From assembly GCA_017550685.1 (NCBI GenBank), contig JAFZOJ010000066.1:1-64000 (forward strand): 64,000 nucleotides of DNA. Direction: 5' to 3'. The position numbers were made by a program, and so were the translations under genes. Positions within the stretch are counted from its first letter, which is position 1, and the number at the start of each line of letters is the position of its first letter. The notes under the pieces were generated by a model, which saw nothing but the letters and a program-made list of their open reading frames with translations, was not told where the DNA came from and made no database searches. Below are positions 51,749 through 59,613 of the stretch, piece after piece. Source of the stretch: Treponema sp. (GTDB lineage: Bacteria; Spirochaetota; Spirochaetia; Treponematales; Treponemataceae).

Positions 51749-53737
51749 TTAGCATTTTTCAAACACAGGAATCTGCTCTATTGGGGTGTCAACTGTAATT
51801 GTTGCACCACCCTCATATTCTGCACCTGTATGAATATGCTTCCACTTACCTGACGGAAGGTATACGCTGCGGCTGGTCTGGCCTGCATTCAAAACAGGGG
51901 CTACAAGATACTTACTTCCAAACATGTACTGGTCTTTAAGCTCCCAGCATTTTTCATCGGCAGGGAATTCGTAGAACATTGTTCGCATTACAGGACTTCC
52001 GTTTTCGCTGGCTTCTTTCATTACCTTGGCAATGTATGGCTTAAGCGATTCACGAAGTTTAATCTGTGCTTCCATAATTTTCTGAGCCTCAGGGCCGTAG
52101 CACCAGATTTCGTTTGGCTGACCTGTATACAGGTAACCTCCGCCATATCCGCGCTCAGGATCCTTGTCCAGTGGCGGAATATTATGAGGATCACGGTCTC
52201 CATGCAGACGGAGTACCGGACTGAATACTGCAAACTGGAACCAGCGGAGCAAAAGCTCTACAAAGCCCTTGTCCGAAGGATCGCCGTACATAAAGCCGCC
52301 GATATCAGTTGTCCACCATGGAATACCGGCAAGACCAATATTCAAGCCTTCTACAATCGAATCCTGGAGGCATTCCCAGCTTGACTGAACGTCTCCGTTC
52401 CAGAGCACCTGGCTCAAGGTCTGGCTTCCTACCCAGGCACAGCGTTCAAGGTTTACAAAGTTTTTGTATCCTGCGGCCTTCATGCCGTCATAAAATGCCT
52501 GGCTGTAAAGCTTTGGATAAATGTTTGAGCAGGACAAAGCAGTGCCCATCTGGTAGCGGTAGTTTCCGTAATCGTAAACATTATAATCAGGCTCTGCATT
52601 ATCAAGCCAGAACATATCAATTCCGTAATCGGCATAATTCTTTTTACAAATCTGCCAAAGGTATTCGCGTGCCTCAGGATTAGTTGCATCAAAGGTAAGA
52701 CAATCCCCGTTAAAATCGTAGGTCTGATTTGAACCATGTTCTGTACGAACCAGATAACCCTTATCCAGCATTTCGTAATAATGAGAACATTTTTTATCAA
52801 CGCTTGGCCATACGCTGACCATTACCTTTGTTCCCATTGCATGAAGTTCATCACACATTGCCTTTGGATCCGGCCAGTATTCCTTATCAAAACACCAGTC
52901 GCCCTGACGCGGCCAATGGAAAAAGTCAATTACCATTACATCAAGATGAATACCCATTTCCTTATATTTACGTGCAACTGTCAAAACCTCTTCCTGAGTT
53001 CTGTAGCGGAGCTTGCACTGCCAAAAGCCAAGATATTCATCTGGCATTACAGGAGCGCGTCCAACAGCAGCAGTAAAGTTTTCCATAATAAGAGCCGGAG
53101 TATCTGCAACTGTAATCCAATAGTCCAGCTGCTTTGTACATTCAGCAGACCATTCAGTAACGTTCTTGGCAAAGTTTGCGCGGCCTACAGCAGGGTTATT
53201 CCACAAAAAGCCGTAGCCCAGATTAGATACTGCAAAAGGAATAGAAATCTGACTGTTGCGCTGAGCCAGCTCCAATGAACAGCCTTTCATATCAAGATAA
53301 GGTACGGGATACTGACCCATACCATAAATCTTTTCGCCGTCGTTTGGTTCAAAGCGTACGGTAAGCTTATAGTCTCCGCCTATAATTCCCTGCCATTGAC
53401 GTGCAACAACCTTTGTACAAACCGAATGCTTAGAAGCCTGCGGATCATAGGCACGGAAATATTCGTGAATAATTCTTACATCATCCTTGTAAAAGCTGAG
53501 TACACCGTTATTGTTCATGCGTGCACTTATGCGGCCATTTGTAATGGAAGCCCCCTGTTCATCTACAACAATTTTTGCGTTGCAGGCAGCAACCTTCTGA
53601 GTAAGACCCCATGGCTCATCTATTAAATCACGTTCAAGAGTAGAACGCACACGCAGAGAATCTTTTCCCCATGGTTCAATTATTAAAGTTTCATTTCCTT
53701 TTTTAAAAACTAATGTGTTTTTACCTTCGTAAAACAT
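51749..53737 (-). CDS. Glycoside hydrolase family 31 alpha-glycosidase
   Basis: A 662-residue GH31 enzyme without a signal peptide, so cytoplasmic. An N-terminal beta-sandwich domain (about residues 1-220) contains YGMGQYPVPYLDM; the barrel follows with DVMVIDFFHWPRQGDW, WPSVDKKC, and the nucleophile aspartate in FWLDNAEPD. The C-terminal sheets end near residue 660. GH31 members release alpha-linked glucose or xylose from oligosaccharides. GGAGG precedes the ATG. It stands alone, and no transporter is adjacent, although the sugar importer at 2012-5136 is in the same window. Confidence 0.93.
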   Translation of the reverse strand: MFYEGKNTLVFKKGNETLIIEPWGKDSLRVRSTLERDLIDEPWGLTQKVAACNAKIVVDEQGASITNGRISARMNNNGVLSFYKDDVRIIHEYFRAYDPQASKHSVCTKVVARQWQGIIGGDYKLTVRFEPNDGEKIYGMGQYPVPYLDMKGCSLELAQRNSQISIPFAVSNLGYGFLWNNPAVGRANFAKNVTEWSAECTKQLDYWITVADTPALIMENFTAAVGRAPVMPDEYLGFWQCKLRYRTQEEVLTVARKYKEMGIHLDVMVIDFFHWPRQGDWCFDKEYWPDPKAMCDELHAMGTKVMVSVWPSVDKKCSHYYEMLDKGYLVRTEHGSNQTYDFNGDCLTFDATNPEAREYLWQICKKNYADYGIDMFWLDNAEPDYNVYDYGNYRYQMGTALSCSNIYPKLYSQAFYDGMKAAGYKNFVNLERCAWVGSQTLSQVLWNGDVQSSWECLQDSIVEGLNIGLAGIPWWTTDIGGFMYGDPSDKGFVELLLRWFQFAVFSPVLRLHGDRDPHNIPPLDKDPERGYGGGYLYTGQPNEIWCYGPEAQKIMEAQIKLRESLKPYIAKVMKEASENGSPVMRTMFYEFPADEKCWELKDQYMFGSKYLVAPVLNAGQTSRSVYLPSGKWKHIHTGAEYEGGATITVDTPIEQIPVFEKC

Positions 53738-53766
53738 AAAGCCTCCGTGGTTATTTTCGAGTTTAA

Positions 53767-55341
53767 TTAGTATACAAGTTTTTTAAACGATTTTACAAGT
53801 TTGTTGCGGTCCGGCAGCATAATGGAAGTATCAGATTCAGGAACGCTTACGGCATTAAATGCAGTCCAGGCTTCTTCAATAGGAATAAGGGCTGCATTAT
53901 CCCCTGCCTTGTTCCACTGGCTGTATCCGGTTTTAAGCGCCAGATCAAAGGTGTCGGTACAAAGTGTAATTTCATAAGGAATCCAGACCTTGTCTCCGTC
54001 TACAATATATCTGCCGCCCGGAATCATTGACGGAGCATCGTTTACACTAACGCCGCTGTCAAAAGCAATGTAAATATGTCCCGGTATTGTAATGAATGCA
54101 GTTTTAATACCAATAGCTTCCAGCAAAGAACAGTTCATGATTGAAAGGTCATCACAGTCACCGCCATGATAAGAAAGGGTTTGATACGGGAACTGAAGAA
54201 AGTCTATGGAAAGTCCGCCGGTATTATCTGAATAAGCAGAAGTCGGGTCAATTACATAATTAATTCCGTATTCCTTGAGCGCGCAGAACAAGGCGCCCGC
54301 ATACTGAATGTTCACAGGAATATCAGGACGCAAAGATGATTTGACAATTGATTTTACCTGCCTTGCAAATTTCTGTGCACACGAATCACGTGGAGAAACA
54401 AAGGTTGCAGCCTGACGGTCATCTTCCCAGGTCATGGAGTTACGGCTCAAGGTAGTAAAAGAAAGCGTATGAGAATATTCCTTGTTTTTATTAAGCAGCT
54501 TATATTCAACGTAGATTTCGCCGGTGGTAATGGAATCGTTGAGCTGAGTAAGAATGTTTTCGTTCAAAAGCGCTGTTATTTCTACATCAACAGACTGGCC
54601 CTGTTTGATTTTTTCGTAGCTGCCGACCAGAGTCCTTACAAGCATATACTGCTCGGTGTAAAAATATACATGAACATCTGTAATGGCGGCTTCTTCGTTG
54701 TTTACCAGAGTTATGGTTCCAAACGGATTATCAATATAGTGAGAATAAAAAACCGGGAAAAGCGGCTGAAGATCTTCGTTGCTTATTTCCACATTCGAAG
54801 AATATCTGAGCCCCTTAGAAAAATTATAGCTTATACTAAGCCCGCCCTGAACAGTATGTGCAAATGGTCTTCTAAAGGTATTTAAAGATTTATAACCTGC
54901 AAAAAGAGAAAAGCTAAGTTCGGGAAGAATCAGGATTTCTGTGCTAAGGCGCGCACCGTAAAAATATCCTGTTTCGCCAGGCAGGTTGTTTACCTTGTTT
55001 TCGTTAATGCTCCAGATGCCGCCGATAAGTTCAGGGTACAAATACAGGCGGTCAGAAAGCCTCATGGAATAGCCGGTAGCAATATTAAAATCAATATACT
55101 GCTCGGAGTTAATTCCATTTTCGAACATGTTCAGGTAAGTACCCTGCCCGCTTATCAAAAGACGATCATTAGCACGGAATTTTAAAAGTGAAAAATCAAA
55201 GCTCAAACTAGAACCAACACTTACATCACACAGTCCGTTAAAAAAATAAGTGTAGATTGGTAATACACGCGCCTGGAATTCAAACGCAAAAAGAGAAAGG
55301 CTTAGAAAAAAAATAAGTATGCAGCTTTTTATTTTCTTCAT
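53767..55341 (-). CDS. Exported barrel protein with transglutaminase-like domain
   Basis: A 524-residue protein with a signal peptide (cleavage near residue 20). Residues about 20-185 form beta strands typical of a small outer-membrane barrel; a beta-sandwich domain follows; residues about 320-440 form a transglutaminase-like domain with C396 in YHGGDCDDLSIM and H422 in PGHIYIAFD. The GGDCDD motif is that of the bacterial transglutaminase-like cysteine proteases. The gene begins three bases after its paralog's stop codon, so the two are made together. A role in envelope protein processing is possible. Confidence 0.78.
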   Translation of the reverse strand: MKKIKSCILIFFLSLSLFAFEFQARVLPIYTYFFNGLCDVSVGSSLSFDFSLLKFRANDRLLISGQGTYLNMFENGINSEQYIDFNIATGYSMRLSDRLYLYPELIGGIWSINENKVNNLPGETGYFYGARLSTEILILPELSFSLFAGYKSLNTFRRPFAHTVQGGLSISYNFSKGLRYSSNVEISNEDLQPLFPVFYSHYIDNPFGTITLVNNEEAAITDVHVYFYTEQYMLVRTLVGSYEKIKQGQSVDVEITALLNENILTQLNDSITTGEIYVEYKLLNKNKEYSHTLSFTTLSRNSMTWEDDRQAATFVSPRDSCAQKFARQVKSIVKSSLRPDIPVNIQYAGALFCALKEYGINYVIDPTSAYSDNTGGLSIDFLQFPYQTLSYHGGDCDDLSIMNCSLLEAIGIKTAFITIPGHIYIAFDSGVSVNDAPSMIPGGRYIVDGDKVWIPYEITLCTDTFDLALKTGYSQWNKAGDNAALIPIEEAWTAFNAVSVPESDTSIMLPDRNKLVKSFKKLVY

Positions 55342-55344
55342 ATA

Positions 55345-57240
55345 TTACATTCCAAGCTTAGTCTTAAGGCTTTCTAATCCTGCAAGTGCTGTTTTATTCT
55401 GTGGATCTTTTGCAAGAACCCTTTGATACATATTAATTGCTTCTGTATAGTTCTGTTCAATTACAAGGATATTAGCAATGTTGTTCATGGCAGAAACAGT
55501 GTTTGATTTCTGGAATTCTGCCTTTGCTTCTTTGTAACGCTTTGCCCTTACAAGTGCTACACCAAGCTTGTTCGAATCTCCCTGGGTACGCAGGCGGTCA
55601 ATAATAGGATTTAAGTCTGTCCTTATGTAGTTACTGATTGCAGTATCAAGCTGGTAAACAAGATAAGAATCATCAAGAACCGGAAGCGTAAATCCGGCCG
55701 CATTATAAACTACAGGCTTGTAAACAGTCCATGCATCTTCAAGAAGAATAAATTCATAGTTACCTTCTTCGTCGTTCAGTACTTCCTGCAAAAGCTCTGA
55801 GCCTCTCTTACGGGTTGGAGAAAAGCCTTGTTCAAACATAGACATGGCCAGAGGCAGATATACAGTATTTGCATCTTCGTCTACAAGAACTGAATCAGGA
55901 TCTGCAAAATGATTTCCCACTGCCGAAGCAGAAAGCTTAAGATCTACAAGAACAAGAAAATCATCTGGAGTTACAATGTAACCGCAGCTTATACCCTGTG
56001 ACTCAAGACAAGACATAAAAAGAATACCAAAATCATCATAGTCGCCGCTAAGACATTCCATAGTCTGCAAAGGATAAAGAATGGAATCTTCGTCTTCGCC
56101 AAGATGATACTGGGCAAAAGGTGTTAAAGTATCTTCGGAATAAGTAATTCCCACACAACGCAAAGCCAGGAACATAGCGGCCGCAAACTGAATGTTACGG
56201 TTCATACCGGTTGCAAGCTGGTTACGTGCAATGCCCGCAACAGATTTGGCAAAGTTTTGGATATCAGGAGTTTCAGAAGAAACAAAGGTACTTAGGGCCG
56301 CAAGATCACTCCAGACAAAAGCATTGCGGTTTCGCACAGTAAGGTTTACACTCTGCTGAACACTGCGCTTCTGTCCGAGCATTTCGTACTCAATGGTTAC
56401 GTTGCCCGGAATAAGCCCGTTTTCGCTGAATGTCATAATTGCATCAGAAAAATCTATGTAAAGAGGAATCTGTGCAGTTTTGTACCGGTTGAGTTTAGAA
56501 ATTTTTCCACATTCAATAACGCTGGAAGTATACTTGTCTGCATCAAAGCTTATGCGTACGTTTCTGATTTCTGCAGATTCATGATTTGTAATATTAAGGA
56601 CACCGCATTCATTGTCGCGGTAAATACGACTGAACGAAGGATAGATGTCGCCGTACTGATCAAGTGTAACGGTAACTGCCTTGGAACGTTTTTTGTTAGT
56701 ACCTGCCGAACGGTTTATCTTTATTCCAAGTCCGCCAAAAAATCCGTTGTTAAAGGCAGAAAAATCTTTTTTGACATAAGAAAGATAGCCGCCGTGAGCA
56801 GTAACAATAAAATCAGGAGTAAAACGAAAACCAATGTCTGCATAACCGCGGTAATAAAGTCCGTTTGGTTTATAGGTGTTGTAGATATTGTTTGCTTCGC
56901 GGACATTAACATAGCCTGAGTTTACGCCAAAGCCGCCGCCGATTCCAGTATAAAGCCTTGAAAAAGGATAAAAGTAAAAGCCCAGGTCCAGTCCGCCGCC
57001 ATAAAGCTGAACCGGTTTAATAAATCCATCCGGTTTAAAGAAGGTATAGTTTCCTTCAATACCGACAGTCATAAAATTAAAAAGATTTACATCCGCCTGC
57101 AAAAATCCCGAAAATCCGATCGGCATTTCTTTCTGCATCGAAATATTAACTGAAGGTGCTGCCGTAAAAGTAAAATCAACTGCGCTAAGTGGAGCAACAA
57201 ACAAAATAACTGAAAGTGTCCAGGTGCATATCCGTTTCAA
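55345..57240 (-). CDS. Paralogous barrel protein with dead transglutaminase domain and TPRs
   Basis: A 631-residue paralog of the downstream protein: signal peptide (LSVILFVAPLSA), N-terminal barrel strands (GGGLDLGFYFYPFSRLYTGI), the same sandwich domain and the same transglutaminase-like domain. The motif GGDCDD is changed to SGDYDD (Y401 in place of the cysteine), and the histidine position is an aspartate (PDDFLVLVD), so it is probably non-catalytic. It adds C-terminal TPR helices (MNNIANILVIEQNYTEAINM). The start codon is TTG at 57240 with GGGGAT upstream; no in-frame ATG gives a signal peptide. The catalytic and dead copies may pair. Confidence 0.78.
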   Translation of the reverse strand: MKRICTWTLSVILFVAPLSAVDFTFTAAPSVNISMQKEMPIGFSGFLQADVNLFNFMTVGIEGNYTFFKPDGFIKPVQLYGGGLDLGFYFYPFSRLYTGIGGGFGVNSGYVNVREANNIYNTYKPNGLYYRGYADIGFRFTPDFIVTAHGGYLSYVKKDFSAFNNGFFGGLGIKINRSAGTNKKRSKAVTVTLDQYGDIYPSFSRIYRDNECGVLNITNHESAEIRNVRISFDADKYTSSVIECGKISKLNRYKTAQIPLYIDFSDAIMTFSENGLIPGNVTIEYEMLGQKRSVQQSVNLTVRNRNAFVWSDLAALSTFVSSETPDIQNFAKSVAGIARNQLATGMNRNIQFAAAMFLALRCVGITYSEDTLTPFAQYHLGEDEDSILYPLQTMECLSGDYDDFGILFMSCLESQGISCGYIVTPDDFLVLVDLKLSASAVGNHFADPDSVLVDEDANTVYLPLAMSMFEQGFSPTRKRGSELLQEVLNDEEGNYEFILLEDAWTVYKPVVYNAAGFTLPVLDDSYLVYQLDTAISNYIRTDLNPIIDRLRTQGDSNKLGVALVRAKRYKEAKAEFQKSNTVSAMNNIANILVIEQNYTEAINMYQRVLAKDPQNKTALAGLESLKTKLGM

Positions 57241-57348
57241 TTTATGTTATCCCCGATTAAAAAGTTTCTTCTATATATAATATTTAATTATACATTATTT
57301 TGATGTTTTTTTAAAGGTAAAATAATACAGGATTTTTTTATTTTTTTT

Positions 57349-57488
57349 TCTCAAATTTTTGTAACAAGTCCACTTTTTTTTCTATACTATATACAGAGGT
57401 TTTTCCTCCAAATTTTTTGTAGAAACAACTCGTCTGTGCGGGATGTTATGTCCTGATGAGTTTCACATTAAATTGAGGAGGACTGACT
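57349..57488 (+). promoter_or_regulatory. Promoter and hairpin leader of the first Rpn cassette
   Basis: TTGTAA (57359-57364) and TATACT (57383-57388) give a start near 57395. The leader has a hairpin AGAGG / CCTCC-type (57395-57409), then ACTCGTC / GATGAGT (arms near 57428 and 57455), then GAGGAGGA as ribosome binding site. CCTCC could instead pair with GGAGG of that site. The block 57349-57465 is repeated with one mismatch at 58490-58606. Confidence 0.7.
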
Positions 57489-58346
57489 ATGAATCAGCCA
57501 GCAAACGAAACAAACAATGACGTTTTAAATCTCGAGAAAAAATGGAAGAACGCTACAATTGCAAACAATTTCATTTTTTACAAGGTCATGCACAACAACC
57601 CTGATGTGTGTAAAGAACTTCTGGAAATCCTTCTGAAGATTAAAATTGATCACATTACAATGCACACAGAAGAATCTATTGAAGTTGATTTTGGTAAGAA
57701 AGGAGTAAGACTGGATGTTTATGCTGTAGGATCAAGTAAAGCTTATAATCTTGAAATGCAGGCAACAGATGATGGAGAACTGGCAGAACGTTCAAGATAT
57801 TATCAGGGAATTCTTGATGTTCAACAGCTTAACGAGGGTGATGATTATAAGAATCTAAAAGACAGTTATATAATATTTATCTGTGTGCCGGATATTTTTA
57901 AAAAAGGTCTTGCAAAATACACTTTTGAAAATCTCTGTATAGAAAATCCAGAAATTAAACTGAATGACAGAGCTTACAAGTACTTTTTTATTGCAAAAAA
58001 CTATGATAAAATACTTGATGAAAAGCAGAAAGCATTCTTAAAACTAGTTATGGAACCTGATGCAAATGAAACCAACAGTTTTACTGAAAAGATTTCCAAA
58101 CTGGTAGAAGAAGCCAAGCAAAACTCTCAATGGAGGAAGCAGTTCATGGAATGGGAAAGAGAAATGGCCAAAAAGTTCCGCGAAGGCAAAGCTGAAGGCA
58201 TTGTTGAAGGCAAACATGAAAAAGCCGAAGAATCTGCAATTGCATGGCTAAGAAAAGGTATGTCTCCCGAAGATGTTGCTGAATGTGAAGACCTGCCTCT
58301 TGAAAAAGTCCTTGAACTGCAAAAAAGCATTAACAATAAGGCATAA
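57489..58346 (+). CDS. Rpn-family nuclease (PD-(D/E)XK), copy 1
   Basis: A 285-residue protein of the Rpn / PD-(D/E)XK transposase-like family, which includes recombination-promoting nucleases. The catalytic core is D76 (RLDVYAV) and E89-x-Q91 (YNLEMQ). Then follow the helical QGILDVQQL and IIFICVPDIF segments, a charged coil with GKAEGIVEGKHEKAE, and a C-terminal 40-residue tail from AEESAIAWL that is shared, with one change, with the next gene. The two copies have nearly identical leaders, tails and terminators but different nuclease domains. E. coli RpnA-type proteins cut DNA and favour recombination; a phage-defence role has also been proposed for the family. GAGGAGGA sets the start. Confidence 0.85.
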   Translation: MNQPANETNNDVLNLEKKWKNATIANNFIFYKVMHNNPDVCKELLEILLKIKIDHITMHTEESIEVDFGKKGVRLDVYAVGSSKAYNLEMQATDDGELAERSRYYQGILDVQQLNEGDDYKNLKDSYIIFICVPDIFKKGLAKYTFENLCIENPEIKLNDRAYKYFFIAKNYDKILDEKQKAFLKLVMEPDANETNSFTEKISKLVEEAKQNSQWRKQFMEWEREMAKKFREGKAEGIVEGKHEKAEESAIAWLRKGMSPEDVAECEDLPLEKVLELQKSINNKA

Positions 58347-58353
58347 AAACTAC

Positions 58354-58447
58354 GTCATTGCGAGACCGCAGGCCGCGGCAATCCACCCTTCTAAAAAACA
58401 GGCTGTCACTCAATCTTTTAATTCGATTGGGCGGCAGCCTGTTTTTT
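58354..58447 (+). terminator. Repeat and terminator ending Rpn cassette 1
   Basis: A repeat TCATTGCGAGACC..GCGGCAATCC (58354-58390) is followed by a terminator with arms AACAGGCTG / CAGCCTGTT (58397-58405, 58434-58442 region) and an inner stem; T6 ends at 58447. The same ending occurs after copy 2. Confidence 0.8.
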
Positions 58448-58489
58448 AGAGAGTTTCCCCTTCATTTTTCAAATTTTTTTTATTTATTT

Positions 58490-58628
58490 TCTCAAATTTT
58501 TGTAACAAGTCCAATTTTTTTTCTATACTATATACAGAGGTTTTTCCTCCAAATTTTTTGTAGAAACAACTCGTCTGTGCGGGATGTTATGTCCTGATGA
58601 GTTTCATACAAAATAAAGGAGGACAATC
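58490..58628 (+). promoter_or_regulatory. Promoter and hairpin leader of the second Rpn cassette
   Basis: Same TTGTAA / TATACT promoter and same hairpins as at 57349-57488, offset by 1141 bp. The shared identity stops at 58606, just before the ribosome binding site (AAAGGAGG). Confidence 0.7.
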
Positions 58629-59498
58629 ATGTCTATTTTTAACAGGAAGTATAAAGATTCTGTTTTCACAGATTTATTCGGCAGCGACAGAGATGGGAAA
58701 AAGAATTTTCTTGAATTGTACAATGCGCTTTCGGGAAGTAATTACAAACTGGAAGAAGTATCTCTAGTCCGTAAGGTTATTGACCAGACACTTTACAAAA
58801 CATTTAATAACGATGTAAGTTGGGAAATCAATGGAAAATTGATAGTACTTGTTGAACATCAATCCACAGTAAATAACAATATGCCTTTCCGATGTCTTGA
58901 ATATGTTACGCGTATTTACGAAGGGATTGTACCAGTTAAACAACGTTATGCAGAAAAAGTATTCAAAATACCAAATCCTGATTTTTATGTTGTTTATGTT
59001 GGAAATAAAGAACAACCACCAGAATATGAACTACGTCTATCCGATGCGTTTTATGAAAAAGATTCAAGCAAACTTGAACTTATTGTAAGAGTCAAAAACT
59101 GTACTAATCCAAATTTGTTGCCGATAGCAGGAAATTGTGATATTCTAAAAGAGTATTGCAGATTTCTGGAGATTGTTGAAAAGAATTACAACAGACTCAA
59201 ACCAAGAACATCATTCAAAAAGGCAATAGAAATTGCAATGGAAGAAGGAATCTTAATCGATTACCTGGACAGAAAGTCTAGGGAGGTCATAAACATGCTT
59301 TGTGCAAAATATGATTATAAAATGGATATCGCAGTAAAGAAACAGGAAGCTTTTGAAGATGGCCAGCAAGCAAAAGCTGAAGAATCTGCAATCGCTTGGC
59401 TTAATAAAGGTATGTCTCCCGAAGATGTTGCTGAATGTGAAGACCTGCCTCTTGAAAAAGTACTTGAACTGCAAAAAAGCATTAACAATAAGGCATAA
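58629..59498 (+). CDS. Rpn-family nuclease (PD-(D/E)XK), copy 2
   Basis: A 289-residue Rpn-type nuclease. Its N-terminal domain differs from copy 1 and is of the DUF-type with RKYKDSVFTDLF; the core residues are D62 and E76-x-Q78 (LVEHQST). YVVYVGNKEQPPEYEL and ILKEYCRFLEIVEKNY follow, then the 40-residue tail shared with copy 1 (AEESAIAWLNKGM...). The mix of unlike catalytic domains with one tail points to domain exchange at the shared ends. AAAGGAGG sets the start. Nuclease function is inferred from the family. Confidence 0.85.
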   Translation: MSIFNRKYKDSVFTDLFGSDRDGKKNFLELYNALSGSNYKLEEVSLVRKVIDQTLYKTFNNDVSWEINGKLIVLVEHQSTVNNNMPFRCLEYVTRIYEGIVPVKQRYAEKVFKIPNPDFYVVYVGNKEQPPEYELRLSDAFYEKDSSKLELIVRVKNCTNPNLLPIAGNCDILKEYCRFLEIVEKNYNRLKPRTSFKKAIEIAMEEGILIDYLDRKSREVINMLCAKYDYKMDIAVKKQEAFEDGQQAKAEESAIAWLNKGMSPEDVAECEDLPLEKVLELQKSINNKA

Positions 59499-59506
59499 AA
59501 AACTAC

Positions 59507-59600
59507 GTCATTGCGAGACCGCAGGCCGCGGCAATCCACCCTTCTAAAAAAAAAACAGGCTGTCACTCAATCTTTTAATAGGATTGGGCGGCAGCCTGTT
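59507..59600 (+). terminator. Repeat and terminator ending Rpn cassette 2
   Basis: Same repeat (59507-59543) and terminator arms AACAGGCTG / CAGCCTGTT (59554-59600) as cassette 1. On the minus strand the same hairpin with a T-run serves the large Ig-like gene. Confidence 0.8.
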
Positions 59601-59613
59601 GTAAAAAAAACAA

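Noticed and set aside
57415-57465. CTGATGAG and GAAAC in the Rpn leaders suggested a hammerhead ribozyme.
   Set aside because: The required stem II and cleavage-site arrangement cannot be formed; the same bases make a plain hairpin (ACTCGTC / GATGAGT).
57489-59498. The two Rpn genes as an insertion sequence with terminal repeats.
   Set aside because: The shared ends are direct, gene-internal (promoter, tail, terminator) and not inverted; no target-site duplication was seen.
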